A DNA stretch of 64,000 nucleotides, from assembly GCF_003149515.1 (NCBI RefSeq), contig NZ_CP029145.1, positions 930,001 to 994,000 on the forward strand. Direction: 5' to 3'. The DNA comes from Hymenobacter nivis (lineage in GTDB: Bacteria > Bacteroidota > Bacteroidia > Cytophagales > Hymenobacteraceae). A program made the position numbers and the translations under genes. Shown piece after piece: positions 6,815 to 14,977 of the stretch (the first letter of the stretch is position 1; each line of letters begins with the position of its first letter). The notes beneath the pieces were generated by a model that saw nothing but the letters and a program-made list of their open reading frames with translations, was not told the DNA's origin and searched no databases.

Positions 6815-9391
6815 CTAGCCGCCAAAGCCGCCGGCGTCGCCTTTGGGCTGGTTTTCGATGGCGCCGGCGGGCTTGTCGTTGCCCAGGAACCAGGAAAGTC
6901 CCAGGTAGCCCACGCGCGTTTCGTACTTGGTTTGCAGGTCGGCGGCGAGGCCGCCGGCCGCCAGCTGGGTGTACTGGCGGCGGGTGTTGAACACGTCGCT
7001 CACCCGCAGGGTGAGGGCGGCCCGGTCGTGAAACAGGCGCTGGCGCAGGGCCACGTCCACGCCGTACACGGCCAGCAGGCGGCCCTGCGGCACCACCAGC
7101 GGGGCCCGGTAGTTGCCGCTGAGCTGCACGGCCAGCGCCTTGGTCGGGCTGAAGGTGCTGAGCAAATATGCCGTGCCGGTGAAGTTGGCGCGGGTGCCGT
7201 CGCCGGTGTAGCTGGCCACCTGGCTGCGGTAGAACGAGCCGTTAGCCGTGAGCTTCCACCACGCCGCCAGGGGCCGCGTCAGTGAGATTTCCAGCCCGTA
7301 GCTGGCCGTGCGGCCGAAGTTGGCGTAGCTGGTGCGGGCAATGAAATCGGGCTGGCCGCTGAGGCGGGTTGCCAGCGTGTCAATGGTGCGCAGGCTTTGA
7401 ATGGCTTGGCTGGCGAAACGCCCGAAGAGGGTGGTGCTCAGTGTGGTGGCCTGCCACGCCACCTGGTGGCCCAGCTCCGCGACGTGCACGTACTCGGGGC
7501 GCAGGTCGGGGTTGCCCACCGCGTAATTACGGGCATCGAAATAGATGGGCAACGCAATGATTTGCAGGAAATTGGGCCGATTCAGCCGGCGCGAGTAGCT
7601 GAGTTGCAGGCGCTGCTCGTGGGGCAGTGTACGGGCCACCGTGGCCGAAGGGAATACGTTAAAAATGCGCTGGCTGGCCGATCCCGTGGGCAGTACCTGC
7701 GCTTGCAGTCCCGTGAATTCGGCCCGCAGGCCCGCCTGGTAGTCCCACGCACCGGCTTTCTGCTGGTAATTGCCATAGGCCTGGGGGATAACCTGTTGGT
7801 AGTGGTAGCGGTATGAGCCCGCCTCTTGCCGAATGAATTCGACCCCGGCGGCCGGCTGCACCGCGTAATCGGCCGAGCCAGGCGTCACCACAATGTCCGT
7901 TTTTACCCCCACCCCCCAGCGGCGCTTGTCGTCCAGCGGGTGCACGTAATCCAGCTGCGCGGAGGGCAGGTGAATGGTCACGTCGAGTAGCTGCTGGCGC
8001 GCCTGCCGCGCGTAGCTGGCCGGCCCGTCCAGCACGCGCTGCTCGGTGGTCACCGTGCCGCCGTCCAGGATATAAGTGGCGCTGGCCGTTAGCTCGCGGC
8101 CGGCGTGGGCGGCCCAGGTGCGCCGGTAATTACCCGAAATCCGGGCGTTGTAGAGGTTGTCAACCTCCAGGTTCTGGTTTAGGAGGGTAATGGCCGGGCC
8201 GGGGCCCCGCGTGAGCCGGGTGGTGAAGTCGCTGGTCTGGTGCAGGTCGTTCTTGTAAAACTCAGTGGCCAGGGTGAAGCGCTGCTGGTCGCTGGGGGCG
8301 TACTCCGCGCCCAGGCGCAGGCCCTCGTTGGCCTGGCGGCGGGTGTTCTGGCCAACCTGGTCGGTGCGGGCGGTACGGCCATCCACCGTGGCTACCTGCT
8401 GCAAAGCCGAGCTGCCGCGGAACTGATTATTGAGCCCGTCGGCGCTGCCAAAGAAGTTGAATTTGCCTACTTGCCGGTTGAGGTTGAGCGAGGTGCTGTA
8501 CTTGGCGCGGGTGCCCACCGTGGCCAGGGCCGCACCGTTCCAGCCGGGCTGGGTTTGCTTTTTCTGCACGAGGTTGATGATGCCGCCCGTGCCCTGGGCC
8601 GAATACTGGGCCCCCGGGTTGGTGATGATCTCAATGGTTTCGAGGCGGCTGGCGGGCAGCTGGTCGAGGCGCAGGCTGCTGGGCGCGGGCTTGCCGTCGA
8701 GGTAAAGCATGACGCTGGAGCTGCCCCGCAGGCTCACCTGCCCGTTGTCGTCCACGGCCACGGCGGGTACTTTCTGGAGCACATCCGCCGCCGTACCGCC
8801 CGCGCTGTTCAGGTCCTTCGCTACGTTGAGAACGGTCTTACCCAACTCGTTGATCATTAACGCCCTTTCGCCCTGCACCACCACGCCGCCGAGCCGCACG
8901 GCCGCCGGCGCCACCAGCCACTCGCCCAGGCGCACCGCCGGGGCCCCGGCGGGCAGTGCAATGAGCCGGCACGCGGACTGATACCCCAGAGCCTCGGCCC
9001 GGAGCAGGTAGGTGTTCGGCGCAATGCCCGCCAGCGCAAACGTGCCGTTTTCAGCTGTTTGGGCGCTTCCCACCAAAGTGGAGTCGGGCAGCCGCAGCAG
9101 GATAACGTTGGCAAAAGGCAGCGGCTGGCGCGTGCGCTGGTCCAGCAGCGTGCCGGCTATCTGCCCGGGGCCCTGGGCTGCCGCGGGATGGGCTGACAAG
9201 CCAACTACCGCCAGCAAGAAAGCCACGGTCCTTCCCAGACTTACAAATGCCAAACGGCCGCGAATATGATACCGTAGCCAGGTAACTAAAGCCGTGGTGG
9301 TTGAAGTAAGTACTTGGTTGACAATTTTATTTGCAATGCAAGATACCAGGCAATACCTAGTAGATTGAGCTGAGTAGGCAGACGGATTCAT
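6815..9391 (-). CDS. TonB-dependent-receptor-like outer membrane protein (OMP_b-brl type)
   Basis: Outer-membrane beta-barrel of the group with an N-terminal carboxypeptidase-regulatory-like domain (QIAGTLLDQRTRQPLPFANV), a plug (LNSAGGTAADVLQKVPAV, VSLRGSSSVMLYLDGKP) and a long barrel, ending in a region typical of PF14905. Probably moves or binds a substrate at the surface with TonB energy. Taken from the ATG at 9391 it has 858 residues, but the signal peptide (VAFLLAVVGLSAHPAAAQ) sits some 70 residues in, so the TTG at 9253, which starts right at the signal peptide, may be the real start. Single gene, no SusD partner. Substrate unknown. Confidence 0.82.
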   Translation of the reverse strand: MNPSAYSAQSTRYCLVSCIANKIVNQVLTSTTTALVTWLRYHIRGRLAFVSLGRTVAFLLAVVGLSAHPAAAQGPGQIAGTLLDQRTRQPLPFANVILLRLPDSTLVGSAQTAENGTFALAGIAPNTYLLRAEALGYQSACRLIALPAGAPAVRLGEWLVAPAAVRLGGVVVQGERALMINELGKTVLNVAKDLNSAGGTAADVLQKVPAVAVDDNGQVSLRGSSSVMLYLDGKPAPSSLRLDQLPASRLETIEIITNPGAQYSAQGTGGIINLVQKKQTQPGWNGAALATVGTRAKYSTSLNLNRQVGKFNFFGSADGLNNQFRGSSALQQVATVDGRTARTDQVGQNTRRQANEGLRLGAEYAPSDQQRFTLATEFYKNDLHQTSDFTTRLTRGPGPAITLLNQNLEVDNLYNARISGNYRRTWAAHAGRELTASATYILDGGTVTTEQRVLDGPASYARQARQQLLDVTIHLPSAQLDYVHPLDDKRRWGVGVKTDIVVTPGSADYAVQPAAGVEFIRQEAGSYRYHYQQVIPQAYGNYQQKAGAWDYQAGLRAEFTGLQAQVLPTGSASQRIFNVFPSATVARTLPHEQRLQLSYSRRLNRPNFLQIIALPIYFDARNYAVGNPDLRPEYVHVAELGHQVAWQATTLSTTLFGRFASQAIQSLRTIDTLATRLSGQPDFIARTSYANFGRTASYGLEISLTRPLAAWWKLTANGSFYRSQVASYTGDGTRANFTGTAYLLSTFSPTKALAVQLSGNYRAPLVVPQGRLLAVYGVDVALRQRLFHDRAALTLRVSDVFNTRRQYTQLAAGGLAADLQTKYETRVGYLGLSWFLGNDKPAGAIENQPKGDAGGFGG

Positions 9392-9509
9392 AAGGGATTG
9401 GAAGATTAAGCGGGAGAAAAGCGCAGCGTCGTTGGCCGTGGCCGCGCCCTGGCGCTGGAGGCTTTCGAGGCCAGCGGGCGAATAGGCCCCACGGGGCAAG
9501 GCCGTTAGT

Positions 9510-9550
9510 TTCAGGCGGGTCGGCGTGAACCTCATGCCGACCCGCCTGAA
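9510..9550. repeat. 15-bp inverted repeat upstream of the receptor gene
   Basis: Perfect arms 9510-9524 and 9536-9550 (TTCAGGCGGGTCGGC and complement), extended imperfectly outward. It follows the stop of the upstream minus-strand membrane protein gene and could end its transcript, though there is no T-run. Confidence 0.6.
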
Positions 9551-9593
9551 GCTGATGGCCTCGGAAGGCAGGTTAGCAGGGGGGTGGAAAGAC

Positions 9594-10028
9594 CTATTTT
9601 GCCTGGCGGTGCAAGTAGAGGTAGTAGGCCAAAAAGCCCAGTGCGGTGCTGAAAAGCAGAATGATAACGGAGTGAATGCCCACCGGCGGGTACCAGCTGC
9701 ACAGCAGGAGCCCCCCGCCACTGCTCAGCAGCAGCGCAACCCACTTCACGATTTTATTCTGCTCGTCCTGCGGGCCGGGCAGCAGGCGCTCAACAATGCT
9801 TTCCGAAACGGCCGAGGCTATTATCTGCCGCTTCAGCAGGTAATTCAAGACCAGTTTGATAGCAGCCAACACGAAGTAACCGAGCAGAAAAAGCGCCAGT
9901 CCGGGCAGAAAGACGTGGCGCGCCAGGGATTCTAACGTATCGGAGCCTAGGGCCAGGGCCGGGGCATCCTGCGCCTGGGCCCCCCAGGTAGTCAGGCAGA
10001 AAAGTAAGAGCAGCCAGATACGTTTCAT
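9594..10028 (-). CDS. Hypothetical membrane protein with signal peptide
   Basis: 144 residues. The N-terminus is a cleavable signal peptide (MKRIWLLLLFCLTTWGAQAQ), followed by three or four hydrophobic helices (around FLPGLALFLLGYFVLAAIKLVLNYLL, IVKWVALLLSSGGGLLLC and HSVIILLFSTALGFLAYYLYL). I do not recognise the family. It lies 62 bases downstream of the anti-sigma gene on the same strand, so it may be the third gene of the sigma/anti-sigma operon and possibly part of an envelope-sensing unit; that is inference. Confidence 0.72.
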   Translation of the reverse strand: MKRIWLLLLFCLTTWGAQAQDAPALALGSDTLESLARHVFLPGLALFLLGYFVLAAIKLVLNYLLKRQIIASAVSESIVERLLPGPQDEQNKIVKWVALLLSSGGGLLLCSWYPPVGIHSVIILLFSTALGFLAYYLYLHRQAK

Positions 10029-10090
10029 AGGTTGGGCCGGGTGGCGGTACCGGATGAGACCGGCCAGCGCCGGTCAGGTTGCAAAAAAAA

Positions 10091-10540
10091 TTACGAAAAG
10101 GCGAGCAGGCGCATTTGCCGGCGGTGCCGGGCCAGCAGCTCCAGGCCCTGCCCGGCCACGAGGAAGCCGGCCACCACCGCAAGCCCGGCTCCCAGCCCGG
10201 TTGATAAGCCGTGGAACGCCTGCCCCAGCGCGCCCCCAAACAGGGCCATAAACGCGCCCACCACGCCCAGCACGAGCACGGCCACCAGTGCGAGCACCCA
10301 GGGGAAAGCCGGCTGCGGCCGGGGTAGCTGGGCCAGTACCGCCGCCGTGAGGTCAAACGCAAAAGCGGGCGGCGGCAGGCGGGCCGCGGCGGCAAACAGC
10401 TGCTGGTAAGCCGTTGCCCGGGCCTGGCAAAGGCGGCAGCCGGGCAGGTGGGCGGCGGCCGCGGCCGGCAGCGGGGCGGTGGCGGCGGCAAGTTGCAGGT
10501 CGTCGTCGGAAAGATGGGGCTGCGTCAGGGGCTGCGTCAT
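10091..10540 (-). CDS. Anti-sigma-factor-like membrane protein (zinc-finger type)
   Basis: 149 residues. The N-terminal half has a HxxxCxxC-like zinc-binding segment (AHLPGCRLCQAR) as in zf-HC2/RsrA-type anti-sigma domains; two hydrophobic helices follow (PWVLALVAVLVLGVVGAFMALF and LGAGLAVVAGFLVAGQ). The ATG overlaps the stop of the sigma gene as ATGA, a sign of translational coupling. Likely holds the neighbouring ECF sigma factor at the membrane. The upstream in-frame extension overlaps the sigma gene and is rejected. Confidence 0.78.
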   Translation of the reverse strand: MTQPLTQPHLSDDDLQLAAATAPLPAAAAAHLPGCRLCQARATAYQQLFAAAARLPPPAFAFDLTAAVLAQLPRPQPAFPWVLALVAVLVLGVVGAFMALFGGALGQAFHGLSTGLGAGLAVVAGFLVAGQGLELLARHRRQMRLLAFS

Positions 10541-11151
10541 AGGTCGTCGCGTTGGTAGGTGGCCAGCAGGCGTTGCTTTAAGAGTTTGCGCGCCCGAAAC
10601 AGGTAGTTTTTTACCGTCCCGTCCGGCAGGGAAGTTATCTGCCCAATTTCCTCGTAGCTCAGCTCCTGCTGGTGGTAGAGGGCCACCAGCGTGCGGTAGA
10701 GCGGGGGCAGCTGCTCGATGGCCGCGCCCAGAATACCGGCCAGGTCCTGGTCGAAAAGGGCCGTTTCGGGGTCGTAGTCCGGCCCGGCTACCAACGTTGG
10801 GGGCCCCCGGCGGCCTTCTCCCGCCGCGTCGTCGGGCGCGGGTTCCGCCAGGTCCACCAGCACCAGCTGCTTCTTTTCCAGGTAGTGCAGGCACGTATTG
10901 TAGGCAATCTGGCCCACCCAGGTCGAGAGCTTTGCCTGAAACTTAAACCCGGCCAGATTCTTGAAAACCTTCAGGTACACCTCCTGCGCAATGTCCGGTC
11001 GGTCGGCGGGGTGGCGAATCATCTTAAATACCAGCTGCGTCACCAGGCCCTCCGTGCGCCGCACGAGCTGCCCAAACGCCGCGGTATTGCCCCCCAGCAC
11101 CTGCGCCACTAGCTGCTGGTCTGTCACGGGAGGGGTGGGCAAGTGGCTCAT
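10537..11151 (-). CDS. ECF RNA polymerase sigma factor
   Basis: 204 residues. Region 2 contains MIRHPADRPDIAQEVYLKVFKNLAGF and LSTWVGQIAYNTCLHYLEK; region 4 contains LYHQQELSYEEIGQITSLPDGTVKNYLFRARKLLK, a clear helix-turn-helix for the -35 box. The acidic, Pro/Gly-rich linker between them is long. Ends in an ATGA overlap with its presumed anti-sigma factor, so the pair is probably made in equal amounts and the operon autoregulated. Target genes cannot be read from here; the downstream signal-peptide membrane protein is the nearest candidate. Confidence 0.92.
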   Translation of the reverse strand: MSHLPTPPVTDQQLVAQVLGGNTAAFGQLVRRTEGLVTQLVFKMIRHPADRPDIAQEVYLKVFKNLAGFKFQAKLSTWVGQIAYNTCLHYLEKKQLVLVDLAEPAPDDAAGEGRRGPPTLVAGPDYDPETALFDQDLAGILGAAIEQLPPLYRTLVALYHQQELSYEEIGQITSLPDGTVKNYLFRARKLLKQRLLATYQRDDL

Positions 11152-11253
11152 CTGCGGATTGGACCGGCCAGCCGAAAAGATGTTGCACCGGCGCGTTTTT
11201 GGGGCCCCGGCCGGCGCGCATTTCTTTGAGGCGAGTTGAGTAAAGGCCGTTCA

Positions 11254-11353
11254 AAGGCGGTCATGCTGAGCTTGTCGAAGCATCTCTCCCGCTTCGTATG
11301 AGCCGTTCAACGAAGCGGGAGAGATGCTTCGACAAGCTCAGCATGACCGCCTT
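11254..11353. repeat. GTCATGCTGAGC-family palindrome, copy 2 (43-bp perfect stem)
   Basis: Arms 11254-11296 and 11311-11353 are perfectly complementary over 43 bases with a 14-base loop. The outer part matches copies at 6663 and 14797; the inner part (GAAGCATCTCTCCCGC) is shared with copy 3. It lies in the gap between the sigma gene's 5' end and the tamL 3' end. Confidence 0.95.
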
Positions 11354-11386
11354 CAAAGTGCTCCTAAACCAATAGTATACCGCCGG

Positions 11387-13990
11387 CTAAAACGGGTAGC
11401 CGATGCCCAGGTTGAAGGCCGGCTCGTGCTCGGTGTCCTTGTAGAAGCGCTTGATAGCCCAGCGCGCGTCGGCCGGGGCGCTGGGGTCGTACACCTTGGC
11501 GGCCACGTCGAGGCGTAGGATGAGGAAGGTGAAATCGAGGCGCACGCCCACGCCCGAGCCCACGGCAAACTGCTGGAGGAACGTGCCGGGCTTGAACTGG
11601 GCCCCCGGCCGCTGCGGGTCGGCGGTAATCGTCCAGGTGTTGCCGTAGTCGGTGAACACGGCCCCCTTCACGAACGAGTACACCGGGAAGCGGTACTCCA
11701 CGCTGCCTTCGAGCAGCAGCTCGCCGGGTTGCTCCGAGTTGTAGTCGCGCCGCAACGTGCCGTCGGCGTTTGTAATGGTGGGCGAGAAGCCGCCGATGCC
11801 CAGGCGGCGCGGCTTCCAGGCGCGCACGCTGTTGCTGCCCCCGGCAAACAGGTACTTGTCGTAGGCCACGGTGTAGCGGCCGTCGGTGGGCGTAAGGGCG
11901 TGCACCACGCCCCCGTTGAAGCGGTACACCAGGAACGTGTTGGGCGAGAGCTTGTGGTAGCGGCGGTAGTCGGCCGTGATTTTGGCGAAGTTGTACACCG
12001 CCACCGCCGTGTCGTACCAGGCCGCGTGGCGGTAGAGCTCGCGCGTGAGGCCGCCCACTTCCACGAACAGGCGGAAGTAGCGCGCGTCGCGGGTTTCGTT
12101 GAAGTCGTTGGAGTTGTAGAGCGACGAGGCGGCCATGCTGGGCTCGTAAATGCGCCGGAACGACTGGTACAGTGGCGAGCCGTAGAAACGGCGCAGCGAG
12201 TCGAGCCGGTACTGAAAATCGCCGCTGATGGCCGTGGTATTCACTACGTTCTGCACCACCGGCGAAATCACGAACTGGTGAAACGCCGAGCGCTGCCAGA
12301 TGTAGTCGTAGGTCAGTTCCACGTTGGTGCGCGTGTACTCGGGCCGGCTCACGTAGGTGTCGGAGAGTGAGAAGCGCGTGCGCGGGCTGTAGCGCGAGAA
12401 GTCGCGGCCGATGCGGAACGGCACCAGGAACTGCGGCAGCACCAGCGCCGCCGTGGCCCCAAACAGCGTGGTGTACTCGGACTGGGCGGTGGCGCGGTTA
12501 AACTGGCCCTCGAAGCCCACGCGCACGCCCAGCTCCAGCACCTCGGCCCCGCCGAAGGGGTTGCGGGTTTTGAAGCGCACGTTCACGAAGGGCCCCACGA
12601 GGTTGGCCACGTAGGTGCCCCCAAACTCGGTGGTTTCCTGAAACTTGGGGGCCGGCGTGGCCGTCACCACCGCGTCGAGCAGGCCGGTGGCCGTGCTGTC
12701 GGGCACCCCGTCGGCGTCTACGGTGCGGTAGGTCACGGGGTTGAAGCGGAACATATCGAGGTTGGCAAACTGGCGCTGCGTGAGCTGGGTGCGCGGCAGG
12801 CTATACAGCTGGCCCGGGCGCACGGCCACCTTGCCCGCCAGCAGCCGCGGGCTGAAGCGCTGCCGAAACGCGGCAAAGTGCACCGAGTCCACCACCGTCG
12901 TGTCGGGGCGGGGCCCCCGCCGGGGGCGGCCCAGCAGGCCGGTGCCGGCCCGGCGCAGGGTGTCGGCCGCGGCCGCGCGCAGCGCACGGCCCACCCCAGC
13001 GTCGGTGATGACCGTGACCTGGCGCAGCGTGTACACGCGGTGGCCCAGGCCGGGGCCCGGGTTGGCGATGTTGGTGCGCAGGCGCACGGTGAAGGCCTGG
13101 TAGCTGGTGTCGGCCTCCAGGGTAATGTAGGCCTGGCGGAAATCGTAGTAGCCGTTGCTCTTGAGCAAGGTTTCGAGCCGGGTGCGCTCCTGGCCGATGG
13201 CGTCCTCGTTGTAGCGGCCGCCCACGTGCAGCCGGCTGGCGCCCCGGCCCCGGCGCACCACGGCGGCCACCCCCGAGTCGGGGATGGTGGCCGTGAGCTG
13301 GCTCAGCACAAACGGGGTCCCCTGGCGCACGCGGTAGCGCACGCTCACGCGGCGGTACAGCTTGGCGCGGTCGGCCGAGTCGGCGGCGGCGTGGCGGCCG
13401 GCCAGCAGCCGCAGCAGCGGGTTGTGGCGGTAGCGGGCCGTGTCGGTGGCCGCCACCCGGGCCCGGAAGTAGCCCTGGCTGTGCAGGTAGGTCGTCATCT
13501 GCTCCACCGAGCGGCGGGTGCTGGCCGAATCGTAGATGACCGGGGCCTCGCCCAGGCGCATGATGGCGTTGCCCTTGTCGAGCACCAGCTGCTTGCGGTT
13601 GAGCCGGCGCGCGCGGCGGTTGAGCAGCTGCCCCAGCTTGGCCGAGTCGCCGCCGGCGGCCAGGCGGCGCTTTTCAAAGTCCTGGCGGATGGCCGCCAGT
13701 TGCCGGCGGGTGCTGGCCGAGTCGTAAAAGTGGTTCCCCAGCTGGTAGATGGCTAACTTGGGCAGCGGAAAGCGGGTGTTGGGCTTTTGCTGGGCCAGGG
13801 CCACGAGGCGGTCCTGGTCGGCACGGTCGGCGCCCACCACCTCCATTTTGCTGAGCAGGCGCTGGCCCGGGCGTAGCAGCTTCAGCGGCGAGCACGCCGC
13901 CAGGGCGGCCGCGGCCACCAGCAGCAGCGCCGCCGCGGCCCGCCAGGGGCCCCGGCCGCCAAGTTTCGTTACGAAGAACAATGATTTCAA
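11387..13990 (-). CDS. tamL: BamA/TamA-family outer membrane lipoprotein (TamL-like)
   Basis: 867 residues. After a short N-terminus comes a lipobox (LLVAAAALAACSPLKLL), so the protein is likely lipidated, the mark of the Bacteroidota TamL group, which pairs with TamB in outer-membrane assembly. Next come POTRA-like repeats (about 60-400) and a C-terminal 16-strand bacterial surface antigen barrel (about 480-867) ending in PF/aromatic residues. The only nearby start codons are TTG at 13990 and TTG at 13981; either overlaps the 5' end of the divergent methylase gene. No tamB is visible in the window. Family certain, the TamL name likely. Confidence 0.85.
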   Translation of the reverse strand: MKSLFFVTKLGGRGPWRAAAALLLVAAAALAACSPLKLLRPGQRLLSKMEVVGADRADQDRLVALAQQKPNTRFPLPKLAIYQLGNHFYDSASTRRQLAAIRQDFEKRRLAAGGDSAKLGQLLNRRARRLNRKQLVLDKGNAIMRLGEAPVIYDSASTRRSVEQMTTYLHSQGYFRARVAATDTARYRHNPLLRLLAGRHAAADSADRAKLYRRVSVRYRVRQGTPFVLSQLTATIPDSGVAAVVRRGRGASRLHVGGRYNEDAIGQERTRLETLLKSNGYYDFRQAYITLEADTSYQAFTVRLRTNIANPGPGLGHRVYTLRQVTVITDAGVGRALRAAAADTLRRAGTGLLGRPRRGPRPDTTVVDSVHFAAFRQRFSPRLLAGKVAVRPGQLYSLPRTQLTQRQFANLDMFRFNPVTYRTVDADGVPDSTATGLLDAVVTATPAPKFQETTEFGGTYVANLVGPFVNVRFKTRNPFGGAEVLELGVRVGFEGQFNRATAQSEYTTLFGATAALVLPQFLVPFRIGRDFSRYSPRTRFSLSDTYVSRPEYTRTNVELTYDYIWQRSAFHQFVISPVVQNVVNTTAISGDFQYRLDSLRRFYGSPLYQSFRRIYEPSMAASSLYNSNDFNETRDARYFRLFVEVGGLTRELYRHAAWYDTAVAVYNFAKITADYRRYHKLSPNTFLVYRFNGGVVHALTPTDGRYTVAYDKYLFAGGSNSVRAWKPRRLGIGGFSPTITNADGTLRRDYNSEQPGELLLEGSVEYRFPVYSFVKGAVFTDYGNTWTITADPQRPGAQFKPGTFLQQFAVGSGVGVRLDFTFLILRLDVAAKVYDPSAPADARWAIKRFYKDTEHEPAFNLGIGYPF

Positions 13991-14739
13991 AAGCCCAAGC
14001 CAAATACGTGCAGTCGCTGCACCAAAAAAAGTACCGCCAGCGCCACGGCGCCTTCCTCGTCGAGGGGGGCAAAAGTGTGCTGGAGCTGCTAAGTTCCGGG
14101 GTAGAAACCGAAACCGTGTTCTGCACCCCCGAATTTGCCGACCAAAACCGCGCCAAATTGGCCCCCGGCCCGGCCCCCGTGCTCGTCAGCGAAGCCGAGC
14201 TGGCCCAGGTCAGCACCCTGGCTACCAACACTACCGCCCTGGCCGTGGCCCGCCGCCCGCCCGAGGCCCCCCTACCGCCCGCCCTGCCACTGGGGGCCCT
14301 GGTGCTGGCCCTGGATGAAGTGCGCGACCCCGGTAACCTGGGCACCCTCATCCGGCTGGCCGACTGGTACGGCCTCCCCGGCCTCGTGCTCAGCGACACC
14401 TGCGCCGACCCCTGGGCCCCCAAAACCGTGGCCGCTACCATGGGCAGCTTCGCCCGGGTCCGCATCTGGCCGCGCCCGCTGGCCGAGTGGCTGGGGGCCC
14501 TGCCCGCCGGCACCGCCATCTACGGGGCCGACCTGCACGGCACTAATGTGCACCGCGTCGCCCTGGCCCCGGCCGGCGTGCTGGTCATGGGCTCCGAGTC
14601 GCACGGCCTCACGCCGGCCGTGGCCGCCTGCCTCACCCAGCGCCTGCACATCCCCCGGGGCCCCGGCGGCGGCGCCGAAAGCCTGAACGTGGCCATCTCC
14701 GCCGCTATTCTGCTCGATAATTTTTTTCGCGGGCAGTGA
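13981..14739 (+). CDS. SpoU/TrmH-family RNA 2'-O-methyltransferase
   Basis: 252 residues. N-terminal RNA-binding substrate domain (FLVEGGKSVLELLSS) and a C-terminal SPOUT knot with the three family motifs: NTTALAVARRP before the domain, LDEVRDPGNLGTLIRLADW (motif 1), LVMGSESHGLTP (motif 2) and LHIPRGPGGGAESLNVAISAAILL (motif 3). Transfers a methyl group from SAM to a ribose in rRNA or tRNA. The ATG at 13981 is inside the 5' end of tamL on the other strand, so there is no intergenic space and the promoters must lie within the neighbouring coding sequence. Confidence 0.9.
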   Translation: MISKAQAKYVQSLHQKKYRQRHGAFLVEGGKSVLELLSSGVETETVFCTPEFADQNRAKLAPGPAPVLVSEAELAQVSTLATNTTALAVARRPPEAPLPPALPLGALVLALDEVRDPGNLGTLIRLADWYGLPGLVLSDTCADPWAPKTVAATMGSFARVRIWPRPLAEWLGALPAGTAIYGADLHGTNVHRVALAPAGVLVMGSESHGLTPAVAACLTQRLHIPRGPGGGAESLNVAISAAILLDNFFRGQ

Positions 14740-14796
14740 GGTTTGGGGAGCGGGCAGTGAGGAGGTGAGGAGCGGGGAGCGGTAAATAGGGCCCCC

Positions 14797-14910
14797 AGGC
14801 CGTCATGCTGAACGCAGTGAAGCATCTCTCCCGCGTCACTAACCCAATCGTTTAACGAATGAATTACTGCTGCGGGAGAGATGCTTCGGCTGCGCTCAGC
14901 ATGACGGCCT
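14797..14910. repeat. GTCATGCTGA-family palindrome, copy 3
   Basis: Arms 14797-14834 and 14872-14910 form a long stem with small internal mismatches. Shares GTCATGCTGA and GAAGCATCTCTCCCGC with copy 2. It lies between the converging methylase and PorT-like genes. Confidence 0.88.
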
Positions 14911-14977
14911 AGGGGTCCTCACGCCTCACTTCGCATTTCCCACTCCTCATTTCCCACTCCTCGCTCCCCACTTCCAG

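Noticed and set aside
12878..13756. 292-codon plus-strand frame
   Set aside because: Antisense to tamL; Val/Ala/Gly/His-rich shadow.
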